Made by a program: the position numbers and the translations under genes | Shown: piece after piece, positions 35,754-47,112 of the stretch | Layout of the letters: each line of letters opens with the position of its first letter | How positions within the stretch are numbered: the first letter of the stretch is position 1 | Assembly (NCBI RefSeq): GCF_004151105.1 | Contig: NZ_PHRF01000127.1 | Location: 1-50,885, forward strand | DNA from: Streptomyces sp. L-9-10 | GTDB taxonomy: Bacteria > Actinomycetota > Actinomycetes > Streptomycetales > Streptomycetaceae | Length of the DNA stretch: 50,885 nt | Reading direction: 5' to 3' | The notes under the pieces: model-generated | The model's input: only the letters and a program-made list of their open reading frames with translations | Told to the model about the DNA's origin: nothing | Database searches by the model: none

Positions 35754-35844
35754 TCTCCCCGGACCCGTTCAGACCATTGCTGAAGTGCCCCATCTACTCG
35801 CTGACGCGAGGGGCTCGAACCCCCGAAAGAGGGATTGACGACAA

Positions 35845-39759
<3,915 letters not shown>

Positions 39760-39775
39760 GGCGTGAGCGAACGGA

Positions 39776-39822
39776 GGGCGGCCATCCTGTACGGGGTGGC
39801 CGCCCTTCGGCGTTTCGTTTTC
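39776..39822 (+). terminator. rpoC terminator
   Basis: GGGCGGCCA (39776-39784) pairs with TGGCCGCCC (39797-39805), followed by TTCGGCGTTTCGTTTTC. It ends the rpoBC unit and is followed at once by the 7-bp repeats. Confidence 0.85.
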
Positions 39823-39885
39823 GGGTGCCGGGTGCCGGGTGCCGGGTGCCGGGTCCCGGGTGCCGGGTCCCGGGTGCCGGGTCCC
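39823..39885. repeat. 7-bp tandem repeat, nine copies
   Basis: Nine copies of GGGTGCC or GGGTCCC fill 39823-39885, between the rpoC terminator and the stop of the convergent holin-like gene at 39914. Confidence 0.95.
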
Positions 39886-39913
39886 GGGGTTCCTTCGAGT
39901 TTCCGATTCCGTT

Positions 39914-40177
39914 TCAGCGTGCCGTGAGCTGCCAGGCGGTGAGCGCGACCGTCGAGACCGCCGTCAGCGCGGCGATGCTGGCGAGCGGCCAGCGGGAGCG
40001 CTCCAGGGCGTCCAGCCGCTCCTCGTGGTCGGCGAGCTGTTTGTCGCTCTGGTCACTGCGCTGGACCAGGAGCGCGAGGGAGCCGTCGGCGCGGGCGAAG
40101 CCGGCCTCCATGGTGCCGCGCAGCCGCTCCAGTTCCAGCGCCACCCAGGCGGGATCGGACCGTACCGGTTCCGTCAT
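39914..40177 (-). CDS. Holin-like small membrane protein
   Basis: An 87-residue protein. About 60 hydrophilic residues (MTEPVRSDPAWVALELERLRGTMEAG..., coiled-coil-like, with DQSDKQLADHEERLDALERSR) are followed by one membrane helix WPLASIAALTAVSTVALTAWQL near the C-terminus. It overlaps the amidase stop by ATGA and is last in the tail cluster, the usual place for a lysis cassette. The holin role is inferred from neighbourhood and topology; a membrane anchor or spanin-like role is possible. Confidence 0.7.
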   Translation of the reverse strand: MTEPVRSDPAWVALELERLRGTMEAGFARADGSLALLVQRSDQSDKQLADHEERLDALERSRWPLASIAALTAVSTVALTAWQLTAR

Positions 40178-41091
40178 GGGCGGTCCCGCCGGGTGGTACG
40201 CGGGACCTTCAGCGCGTCCCAGGAGACGCGGCCCGGAATGCCGTCGGCGTCGGGGCCCGCGTAGCCGAGCTTGCGCTGCCACTTCGCGTACGAGCGGCGG
40301 TCGGCGTCGGTCCAGCGTGGTCCCGGGCCCTCGGTGTACGCGGAGCAGCCCTCCGCGACCAGGCGTCTGCCCATGGCGGTGATGAGCGCGGAGGTGGGGC
40401 GCGAGACGAAGTACTGCGCGCCGGGGAACGGCTCGAAGACCGGCTTCGGCGCGGGAGCGGGGGACGGGGGAGTGGGCGCGGGGCGGCTTCCGGAGGGCGG
40501 GGAGGCGAGCCGTTTCGCGATACGGGCGCGCATCGAGGCCATGGTGAAACCACGCGGGTCGATCTTGCTGTTCGTCCATTCCTTGTGGCCGATGACGGAC
40601 GGCGCCGTCCAGCCGTGGGCGCGGCAGAGCGCCGCCGAGGCGCGCTCGATGGCGTCCAGCTGCGCCGCCGGCCAGGGGTCCGCGCCGTCGCCGAGGTTGA
40701 CGCATTCGAAGCCGTAGAAGCGGGCATTGCCGTCGGTGTTGTTCTCGCCGGGCGAGGGCAGGGCGCTCTCCGCGACGACGGCGCGCAGGACGTCGTCGTC
40801 GCCGAGGCCCGCGTGGTTGGCGCGGCCGTGGCCGACCAGGTGGACGGTGCCGTCCTTGTCGATCACGCCGTGGCAGAGCGGCCCCGGCAGTGCGGCGTGG
40901 CCGTCGTAGCAGAGCTGGACCGACGCGGCGCTGCCCCGGGTGACCGTGTGGTGGATCATCACACCGTGCAGCGGGCCCCAGGCGCCCTTGTGATCGCGGT
41001 TGTGGGTACGCCAGGACCGGTGCTCGATGACGCGTACGCCTTCGGCGCGCAGCGCGGCGACGAACCGGTCGGCGGTCAGGGGAGTGGCCAT
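40174..41091 (-). CDS. N-acetylmuramoyl-L-alanine amidase (endolysin-like) with C-terminal domain
   Basis: A 305-residue protein. Residues about 30-180 are an Amidase_2/PGRP-like domain: GVMIHHTVTRG, LCHGVIDKDGTVHLVGHGRANHAG, FYGFECVNLG and IGHKEWTNSKIDPRG contain the expected zinc-binding His and Asp residues. A Pro-rich linker (about 195-225) joins a C-terminal region with EGPGPRWTDADRRSYAKWQRKLGYAGPDADGIPGRVSWDALK, a peptidoglycan-binding-type repeat. It has no signal peptide, consistent with release by the holin-like protein. ATG 41091 has GGAAGGAG upstream. Confidence 0.88.
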   Translation of the reverse strand: MATPLTADRFVAALRAEGVRVIEHRSWRTHNRDHKGAWGPLHGVMIHHTVTRGSAASVQLCYDGHAALPGPLCHGVIDKDGTVHLVGHGRANHAGLGDDDVLRAVVAESALPSPGENNTDGNARFYGFECVNLGDGADPWPAAQLDAIERASAALCRAHGWTAPSVIGHKEWTNSKIDPRGFTMASMRARIAKRLASPPSGSRPAPTPPSPAPAPKPVFEPFPGAQYFVSRPTSALITAMGRRLVAEGCSAYTEGPGPRWTDADRRSYAKWQRKLGYAGPDADGIPGRVSWDALKVPRTTRRDRP

Positions 41092-41138
41092 GGAGGATCT
41101 CCTTCCGGAGGTACGGGGACGGGAGACAGGGGGACGGG

Positions 41139-41170
41139 CCCCGCGCCCGCCCGTACGGACGGGCGCGGGG
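41139..41170 (-). terminator. Large hairpin between fibre gene and amidase gene
   Basis: The two arms, 41139-41154 and 41155-41170, are reverse complements except for one position that becomes a G-U pair in the minus-strand RNA. It lies between the collagen-like fibre gene (stop 41264) and the amidase start 41091 with no T-run, so it could partly end transcription and let the lysis genes be expressed separately. Confidence 0.55.
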
Positions 41171-41258
41171 GCGTCGCGACGGCGGGGCGTCGCGACGGCG
41201 GGGCGTCGCGACGGCGGGGCATCGCGACGGTGGAGTGTCACGACGGCGGGGGTGTCGC
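41171..41258. repeat. 16-bp tandem repeat, about 5.5 copies, each with a TCGCGA palindrome
   Basis: GCGTCGCGACGGCGGG is exact at 41171-41186, 41187-41202 and 41203-41218, with diverged copies at 41219-41234 and 41235-41250 and a partial copy after. The block is directly downstream of the fibre stop (41264) on the minus strand and abuts the hairpin. Confidence 0.95.
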
Positions 41259-41263
41259 GACGG

Positions 41264-42724
41264 TCAGGCCAGGGCGGCCCAGATCGCGTTGGAGTCGGCG
41301 ACCACATTGGCGGCGGTGAAGGACGCGGGCAGGGAGGTCACGCCCGTACTCGACAGCCGTCCGTGCCGGATGAAGGCCCCGGGCATCCGGGCGCTGCCGC
41401 CCGGGGTCTTGCCCATCGCGCCGCCGACCATGAAGGCGGGGCCGTCCGTCTTCACGGCCGGGCCGTTGACGAGCAGGGCGACGTAGTAGTTGCCGGCCGC
41501 CGCCGTGTACGCCTTGTCCAGCGTGCCCATGACGGTCTGGCCCTCGGTGGCGGGGATCAGCTTGTCCAGGGTCGGGGTCACGGTGCCCACGCGCTGGCCC
41601 GCGCCGGTGTAGAGCCCGGCGAAGGAGGTGGCGCTGAGCTTGCCGCCCACGTAACCCGGGCAGTAGAAGACGACCTTGGTGATGGTGGCCGCCGCGTGCA
41701 GTGGGATGCCGATCAGATAGAGCCAGCCGTTGATGCAGTACTGGGCCACGTCGGCGGAGCTGGCCGCCGGGTCGAACGCCCAGCCGCTGAAGCCCATCGA
41801 GGCCGGTGACCATGTGCCCGCCGCCGAGACCGCGTCCACGTAGCCGCGCCTGGCGAGCTGGTTGGCGCCCGCCGGGTTGACGGCGGTGGACGGCGGGACG
41901 GCGAAGGTCTTGGCCCCTTCCACCGCCTGGTCCCCGGTGAGCAGCACCGCCTCGTCGGCGGCGGCCGCCGCGACATCCGCGGCGGCCAGGGAGATCGCTC
42001 CCGTACGCCCGTTCACGGAGGTCACGGGCGCCGCGGCGATGCCCAGATAGCGGGTGTCGGCCGCGGTCTGGGTCAGCGCGCCCACGTCGGCGGCTTCCAG
42101 GACGACCGCTCCGGTACGTCCGTTGACGGAGGCCACCGCCGCGCCGTTGCCGGTCGGCAGCTGCGTCTTCGGCACCAGTCCGTCGGTGCCGAGGGTCGCC
42201 AGGCCGCCCGGCTTGCCGACCGTATCGGCGGGTACGGCGGAGACGTCGGTCGCGGAGAGGACGATGACGCCCTCGGTGTGCCCGTTGACCGAGTGCACCG
42301 AGCCGGGCTCGCCCCGCACCCCGGGCGGTCCCGGCTCGCCCGCGGGTCCCGGCGGGCCCGTCACCGCCACATAGTTCGGCGTGCTGGGGTCGGCCGGTGC
42401 CAGATCGGCCAGATCGACCGCGGGCCGGGCGGTGGGCAGCACGATCTGGTAGGTGCGGGACGGCGAGAGGCCGGTGAGCTTCTCGACAACGGTGTACGTC
42501 CACTCGGCCGGGTTCCAGCCGGGGCCGTCGGTGGCGGGCAGGACGAGAAGCAGCCTGCCCTCCCCGTCCAGGGTGGCGACGGTGGGGCCGCCGAGGAAGA
42601 GGTCGGCGTCGGCATGGGTGAGCAGCGCGGGCGGCCGGAACTCGACCGTTCCGGTCAGCGGGCGGCCGTCCGGGGCGAGATAGCGCGCGCTGACGCGCAC
42701 CGTGGGAATGGATTCGGGCAGCAC
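41264..42724 (-). CDS. Phage tail-fibre-like protein with collagen-like and VNGRTG repeats
   Basis: A 486-residue protein. N-terminal part (about 1-115) has strand-rich sequence (VRVSARYLAPDGRPLTGTVEFRPP), then a collagen-like Gly-X-Y run GPPGPAGEPGPPGVRGEPG (about 122-140), then a series of VNGHTEGVIVLSATDVSA, VNGRTGAVVLEAADVGA and VNGRTGAISLAAADVAA repeats (about 145-270), each typical of phage tail fibre shafts. The last 200 residues form a C-terminal domain (GYVGGKLSATSF...), likely the receptor-binding tip. GTG 42724 has GGAGG 7 bases upstream. No chaperone gene is adjacent. Confidence 0.85.
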   Translation of the reverse strand: MLPESIPTVRVSARYLAPDGRPLTGTVEFRPPALLTHADADLFLGGPTVATLDGEGRLLLVLPATDGPGWNPAEWTYTVVEKLTGLSPSRTYQIVLPTARPAVDLADLAPADPSTPNYVAVTGPPGPAGEPGPPGVRGEPGSVHSVNGHTEGVIVLSATDVSAVPADTVGKPGGLATLGTDGLVPKTQLPTGNGAAVASVNGRTGAVVLEAADVGALTQTAADTRYLGIAAAPVTSVNGRTGAISLAAADVAAAAADEAVLLTGDQAVEGAKTFAVPPSTAVNPAGANQLARRGYVDAVSAAGTWSPASMGFSGWAFDPAASSADVAQYCINGWLYLIGIPLHAAATITKVVFYCPGYVGGKLSATSFAGLYTGAGQRVGTVTPTLDKLIPATEGQTVMGTLDKAYTAAAGNYYVALLVNGPAVKTDGPAFMVGGAMGKTPGGSARMPGAFIRHGRLSSTGVTSLPASFTAANVVADSNAIWAALA

Positions 42725-42735
42725 GGAAGTGCCTC

Positions 42736-42803
42736 CTCTGGGCTCTGGGCTCTGGGCTCTGGGCCTTTGGGCCTTTGGGCCTCTGGGCCTCTGGGCTATG
42801 GGG
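42736..42803. repeat. 7-8 bp tandem repeat, about nine copies, at the fibre gene ribosome binding site
   Basis: CTCTGGG (four copies, 42736-42763), CCTTTGGG (two, 42764-42779), CCTCTGGG (two, 42780-42795) and CTATGGGG follow one another. The tract lies in the 96-base gap between the upstream coiled-coil gene and the fibre gene and directly adjoins the fibre ribosome binding site (42732-42736). Confidence 0.95.
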
Positions 42804-42820
42804 AAGTCGAAGGGAAGTCG

Positions 42821-43534
42821 TCAGGACTGGATGCCGTAGAGCGCGAGCGGCTTGCACCGCACGGTGCCGCCGGCCGTCGCCACCCTGGCCTGTACCTCGA
42901 AGGTGACGGTGGAGCCGTACTCCACGTCGAGCAGTGCGGTGAACTCCAGCCCTTCGGGTCCGCCCAGCGGCCCCACCTGCGCGCCGTCGGCCAGCAGCCG
43001 CAGCTCCGCGCCCTCAGGTCCGGTGGCCGCCACCCGGCAGTGCAGCCGGGGGTGCTGGACGATGCCGGGCCCCCGGTAGAGCGTCGTGAAGTCGACCGCG
43101 CCGGTGGATTCCCAGCTGCCGGTCCCGGCCGCGACGGGCAGCGGATACGGGATGTACGGGCGGGCCAGTCCCTGGTGGGTGGCGTCGTCGGCCATCACCA
43201 CATTGCCCCTGCGGTCGAGGATCTGGACGGGCTGGACGGGCAGGGTGTCGGGCGCGCCGGTCCATACGGTGAGCGCCAGCGAACCGTCGTCCCGCCGTAC
43301 CACCAGGCCCTGCTGCGGTGTCCGCTCGTCGCGGTCCGGCTGCACGCGGCCGAGGTAGAGCAGATCCTCGTCGCGGGCGGTGCGCACCCGCAGCCGGCCG
43401 CCCTCCCCGATGACCACATCGCCGTTCATGATCTGGTTCATCGGCGGACTGGTGTTGGCGCTGCCCATCAGGGCACGCACCTGTCGCTCCAGGTCGCGGA
43501 TGCGGTCCAGCAGATCGGTGGGGATGATCGCCAC
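42821..43534 (-). CDS. Tail-associated protein with N-terminal coiled coil (function unknown)
   Basis: A 237-residue protein. It opens VAIIPTDLLDRIRDLERQVRALMGSANTSP, a short coiled coil that often trimerises in tail proteins, then a beta-rich region: GDVVIGEGGRLRVRTARDEDLLYLGR, VQILDRRGNVVMADD, and a C-terminal section LEFTALLDVEYGSTVTFEVQARVATAGGTVRCKPLALYG. It lies between the Gp37-like and fibre genes, so a tail-tip or fibre-connecting role is inferred. The GTG at 43534 has AGAGGTG upstream and lies 4 bases after the previous stop. Confidence 0.75.
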   Translation of the reverse strand: MAIIPTDLLDRIRDLERQVRALMGSANTSPPMNQIMNGDVVIGEGGRLRVRTARDEDLLYLGRVQPDRDERTPQQGLVVRRDDGSLALTVWTGAPDTLPVQPVQILDRRGNVVMADDATHQGLARPYIPYPLPVAAGTGSWESTGAVDFTTLYRGPGIVQHPRLHCRVAATGPEGAELRLLADGAQVGPLGGPEGLEFTALLDVEYGSTVTFEVQARVATAGGTVRCKPLALYGIQS

Positions 43535-43538
43535 GGCG

Positions 43539-44708
43539 TCACACCTCTTCCAGATAGAGCGTGGCCGTCTCGGACGCGGTGCGCTGGGGCGGGGTGACGG
43601 CAAGGCCGACGATCCGGTACCGGTGGTCGGACCCCTTCGGGTGCCACAGATCGTGCAGCCGTAGCCGGATCCGCGCCCCGAGCAGGGCGGGGGTGACCCG
43701 GCCGTCCATCCGTACGGTGAGTTCCGGGATGACCTCGGGCCTGCGCTGGCGGGCCAGTTCCGCGCGGGCGAAGGAGGCGAGTACCGCCTCGTCCTGGACG
43801 GAGCTGTGGTCGGAGGTGGACTCCAGCCGGGGCCAGCCCTCCGCGATGTCCTCGGCGCTCTCCGCCCGTACGGTCAGCGGCAGGGACTCCTGGGACTGGT
43901 CGGTGTTGGCCGATTCGCCCCGGGCCACCCACACATTGGCCTGCACGGTCGAGTCGGCGGGCAGGTTGTACGAGATCACCGTGCCCGGCTGGTCCAGCAC
44001 GAGATCGGTGTGGCCGGTGACGATGGCCGGGCTGCCCAGTTGCAGGCGCTTGACGCGGCGGCCCTGGGCGTCCCGGTGGCAGTGCACCCGCCATTCGAAG
44101 CCGTCGGCCAACTGAGCCAGCTGATCGATGAGTTCACGGATCCGGGCGAGGGAGGAGTAACCGTACGAGTAGTTCCGCACCACCCCGGACAGCTCGGGCC
44201 CCGCGCTGATGCCGATGTCGCCGCCCGGCTGCTCCTGGGCGTGCCCGATCAGCGTACGGACGATGTCGAACTGGTCCGTCGCCGTACCGAGCAGGTCCCC
44301 GGAGAGGATCCGGTGGTCGAGATACGAGTCGAACGTGCCGGCCTGGAACTGCACCTTCATCCGGCCCTGCTCGTCGGACTGCGGGGTACAGGTCCACAGC
44401 ACCCCGCCCCACCAGATGTCACCGTCCCGCTCCAGCCAGACCGCGGTACGGCCGGGCTGGAGCGCGAGGCGGGCCCGCTGGGCGAGCGCGGGGCCGGGCA
44501 GCGGGATGGTGGCGGTCAGCGAGCCGGGCTTGCCGATGTAGTCGTCGAACTTCGTCTCGGTGAGCGGGAGGACGTCGATCACCTGGTCGGTGCGGAGATC
44601 GCAGAAGAGCGCCCGGTAGACCGGTGTGGCGGGTGTGTTCGGTGTGTTCGGTGCGTTCGGTCTGTTGGGCCTGGTCGGTGTCGTCGGTGTCGTCATCGCC
44701 CGGCTCAC
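43539..44708 (-). CDS. Gp37-like tail protein (baseplate / tail-associated lysin type)
   Basis: A 389-residue protein. After a Thr/Pro/Asn-rich N-terminus (TTPTTPTRPNRPNAPNTP) it has VYRALFCDLRTDQVIDVLPLTETKFDDYIGKPGSLTATIPLPG, followed by the long beta-rich part with DFDIVRTLIGHAQEQPGGDIG-like and GTVISYNLPADSTVQANVWVARG segments seen in siphophage Gp37-like/tail endopeptidase families. It would build the tail hub below the distal tail protein. The GTG at 44708 overlaps the previous stop (GTGA); an in-frame ATG at 44696 is an alternative, neither with a strong ribosome binding site. Confidence 0.8.
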   Translation of the reverse strand: MSRAMTTPTTPTRPNRPNAPNTPNTPATPVYRALFCDLRTDQVIDVLPLTETKFDDYIGKPGSLTATIPLPGPALAQRARLALQPGRTAVWLERDGDIWWGGVLWTCTPQSDEQGRMKVQFQAGTFDSYLDHRILSGDLLGTATDQFDIVRTLIGHAQEQPGGDIGISAGPELSGVVRNYSYGYSSLARIRELIDQLAQLADGFEWRVHCHRDAQGRRVKRLQLGSPAIVTGHTDLVLDQPGTVISYNLPADSTVQANVWVARGESANTDQSQESLPLTVRAESAEDIAEGWPRLESTSDHSSVQDEAVLASFARAELARQRRPEVIPELTVRMDGRVTPALLGARIRLRLHDLWHPKGSDHRYRIVGLAVTPPQRTASETATLYLEEV

Positions 44709-45904
44709 AGCACCGGGTCGACGCGGACGAACCGGTTGTCGAACCAGGCGTTGCTGGTGGTGGCCGAGGAGATGTGCGCGGTGGTGACGGTGTGGACGAC
44801 CCCCGCCTGGAGCCCGGTCACCCGGAAGACGGTGGACACGCTCGTCGCGTTCCTGGTCGAGACCGTGGCGGAGCGGGTCTCGTCGGCGGCCAGCACCACG
44901 GCGCCGTTCTTGCGGATGACGGCGCCCATCCGGGCCCACTGGCCGTCGAGCTGGGTGTTGCCGAGGAAGCCCACCGTGACCAGGACCGCGCCCGAGACCG
45001 GCACGGTGAAGGAGGTGGTGACCACCGGTCCCGTCGTATCGGTGACCGATTCGCTCCAGGTCGTGGTCTTGCAGTAGCCGCCGTCGCTGTGGGACGCGAA
45101 CGCGGAGCCGGGCACCGCCCGCTGCCACACCGCGCCGTCCCATCGTTCGAGCCGCCCGCCCTCGTCGCGGTACTGGCCGGTGTACCCGCCGGCCGCCAGC
45201 GCGCCCTGCGGGGCGATACCGCCGAGCTGCTGGGGGTAGCCGGACCAGCGGCGGCCGTCCCAGCGCTGGAACTGGCTTCCGGTGTCCCGGTACTGACCCA
45301 CGTAACCGCCGTTCACCTCGCGGTTCCAGCTCTCGGCGAGGATGCCGCCGACGGCGACGGTTGTGTCGCGCAGGTCGTAGAGGGCGGTGGACCAGTCGAG
45401 GCCGCCGGTGCCGGCCGACGCACCGGCCGGGACGGTGACCCGGGCCAGCGGCAGCGCGGCGTCGGGGACGCGCGGCGCCTCGGGCGTACCGGCCGGCACG
45501 CCCTGGATCACCTCCAGGACGGCTTCCGTACGGCCCGAGGAGTCGAACTGGCCGTCCCGGACGGCCAGGACGACGAGGTCGAGGCGGGGATTGCCCGCGT
45601 CACCGTCCGCGAAGGTGACCGGGGTGTGGTCGGTGACGACGACCGGGTAGGCGCCGGCCGGGCCGTAGCTCTGGATCACGGCGCGTCCCGGGCTGACCAT
45701 CGCGGTCATACCGGCCGCCGCGCCGTAGACGTACAGGGCGTCCATCAGCTCCGAGCCGCCCTGGGAGCCGGGGATGACACCGCTCTGGGAGGTGAGGGCG
45801 CCGGTGGGGGCCATGGTGCCGGTGGGGGAGAGCCGGGTGTCGGCACGGGACTGGCCGGATTCGGAGTCGGTGCGGTTGATGAGCCACGCGCTGCGTACGG
45901 GCAT
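44705..45904 (-). CDS. Tail fibre or baseplate protein with GQYRD repeats
   Basis: A 399-residue protein. The N-terminal part (about 1-180) reads MPVRSAWLINRTDSESGQSRADTRLSPTGTMAPTG, then beta-rich sequence with VVLAVRDGQFDSSGRTEAVLEVIQG. Two imperfect repeats, GGYVGQYRDTGSQFQRWDGRRW and GGYTGQYRDEGGRLERWDGAVW, lie at about 200-275; the last 120 residues (TSFTVPVSGAVLVTVGFLGNTQLDGQW...) are beta-rich and look like a fibre tip. ATG 45904 has GGAGG upstream. It may bind a receptor or connect fibres to the hub; no close function is recognised. Confidence 0.75.
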   Translation of the reverse strand: MPVRSAWLINRTDSESGQSRADTRLSPTGTMAPTGALTSQSGVIPGSQGGSELMDALYVYGAAAGMTAMVSPGRAVIQSYGPAGAYPVVVTDHTPVTFADGDAGNPRLDLVVLAVRDGQFDSSGRTEAVLEVIQGVPAGTPEAPRVPDAALPLARVTVPAGASAGTGGLDWSTALYDLRDTTVAVGGILAESWNREVNGGYVGQYRDTGSQFQRWDGRRWSGYPQQLGGIAPQGALAAGGYTGQYRDEGGRLERWDGAVWQRAVPGSAFASHSDGGYCKTTTWSESVTDTTGPVVTTSFTVPVSGAVLVTVGFLGNTQLDGQWARMGAVIRKNGAVVLAADETRSATVSTRNATSVSTVFRVTGLQAGVVHTVTTAHISSATTSNAWFDNRFVRVDPVL

Positions 45905-45939
45905 GGGGTCCTCCAGGGGGCGAGTTGCCTTGGGTGGTG

Positions 45940-46080
45940 GCGAGTTGACTCGGGTGGTGGTGCGGGCGTGGGGGCGGGTGCGCGTGCGGGGGCGCTGGCG
46001 AAGGTGCGGTGGTGCGGGCCGGAGGTGCGGGCCGGTGGTGCGGGCCGTGGACACGGGCCGGTGGTGCGGGCCGTGGCTCT
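45940..46080. repeat. Degenerate GGTGCGGGCCGT-type repeats in an intergenic gap
   Basis: The 190-base gap between the distal-tail gene (stop 46095) and the next gene (start 45904) is made largely of GGTGGTGCGGGCCGTGG-like repeats (best between about 46008 and 46075). No gene or clear promoter is apparent in it. Confidence 0.75.
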
Positions 46081-46094
46081 CGTCCCGGCCGGGA

Positions 46095-47042
46095 TCACCA
46101 GTGGGTGTCGCGCCACAGCACGGTGGCCGAGGCCCGCGCGTCGGAAGTGGTGTCATCGGAGCGGAACGCCAACTCCGTTTCCCCGGGGTCCAGTTGGAAG
46201 AGCTGTTCGGGGACGGAGCCGGGGGCCGCGGTGTACAGCCGGGAGGCCGTGCCGTTGAGCAGGACCGTGCCCGCGTCGGTGTCGGCGGTGAGTACGTCGC
46301 CGGCGCCGAGCACGATGTCGTACTGGAGCTGCCGCCCGTCGGACAGCCGGGTCAGGGCGGGACGCCGTACCGGGCCGCGGAACTGGACCACCGGGTGGGC
46401 CGGGGCGTCTCCCGCGTTGGCCGCGGTGAGGGCGCCCGCCACCCCGGTCGCGCCCCAGTCGAGCGGCCAGCGCAGACCGTCGCCCGAGGTGTCCCGTGTG
46501 GTGTCCTGCCAGTTCAGCCCGGGTTCGGGGGAGGGCAGTACGGTACTGGCGCGATGCTGGACCGTGCCGTAGCGGCGGGGGTCGGTGGCGGTCCACTGGA
46601 GGCTGATCTTCGAGGTGCCCGACCGCACGTAGCCGCGGTCCTGCGGGACGACGCGGCGGCTGATCCGGGCCAGGACGGCGAGGGTCTCACCGTGCAGCCG
46701 GACGGCCAGCCAGCGTTCTCCGCCGTCGGGGCCGGTGGCCGCGCGGAAGGCGGCGGCCGTGGCTCCGGCCCGCTCGATGGTCTCGGGCAGCAGCCATACG
46801 GTCGTACCGATGACCCGTGACGTGGCCCAGCGGGCACCGGGCCAGGAGCCGTGCTGGTCGGGCCGGGGGACGTCGCCGGTGTTGAGCTCGGGGAGATCGT
46901 CCCAGCCGGTGATGCCGGTGCGGTCGATCTCGTACGGTGTGCCGGGGCCCATCAGAAGGCCGGCCCACTGGATCTGCCCGTCGCGGGTGATCAGTGAGCC
47001 GGGGGACGTGTCGTCCGGGTTGGGGTTCGTGGTCTCGGCCAT
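46095..47042 (-). CDS. Distal tail (Dit-like) phage tail protein
   Basis: A 315-residue protein. It has the plan of phage distal-tail proteins: an N-terminal beta domain containing IQWAGLLMGPGTPYEIDRTGITGWDDLPELNTGDVPRPDQHGSWPGARWATSRVIGTTVWLL, a middle with LLQISRRVVPQDRGYVR-like segments, and a C-terminal beta part with GAGDVLTADTDAGTVLLNG. Dit forms a hexameric ring between the tail tube and the tip. The ATG at 47042 (MAETTNPN) is chosen because GAGGTGA lies 9 bases upstream; a GTG at 47054 is the alternative. Confidence 0.82.
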   Translation of the reverse strand: MAETTNPNPDDTSPGSLITRDGQIQWAGLLMGPGTPYEIDRTGITGWDDLPELNTGDVPRPDQHGSWPGARWATSRVIGTTVWLLPETIERAGATAAAFRAATGPDGGERWLAVRLHGETLAVLARISRRVVPQDRGYVRSGTSKISLQWTATDPRRYGTVQHRASTVLPSPEPGLNWQDTTRDTSGDGLRWPLDWGATGVAGALTAANAGDAPAHPVVQFRGPVRRPALTRLSDGRQLQYDIVLGAGDVLTADTDAGTVLLNGTASRLYTAAPGSVPEQLFQLDPGETELAFRSDDTTSDARASATVLWRDTHW

Positions 47043-47112
47043 CAGGCCGTTCACCTCACTTCACTCTCGGGCGGCTTTCGGGCGGCGGTGGAAGGCTGTC
47101 CCGCCGCTTCGC

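Noticed and set aside
41171..41258. CRISPR-like array
   Set aside because: The 16-bp units are directly contiguous with no spacers, so it is a simple tandem repeat. No cas genes are in the window.
45905..46156. N-terminal extension of the GQYRD-repeat protein gene
   Set aside because: The extension would be made of intergenic repeats and overlap the distal-tail gene; ATG 45904 has a strong GGAGG site.
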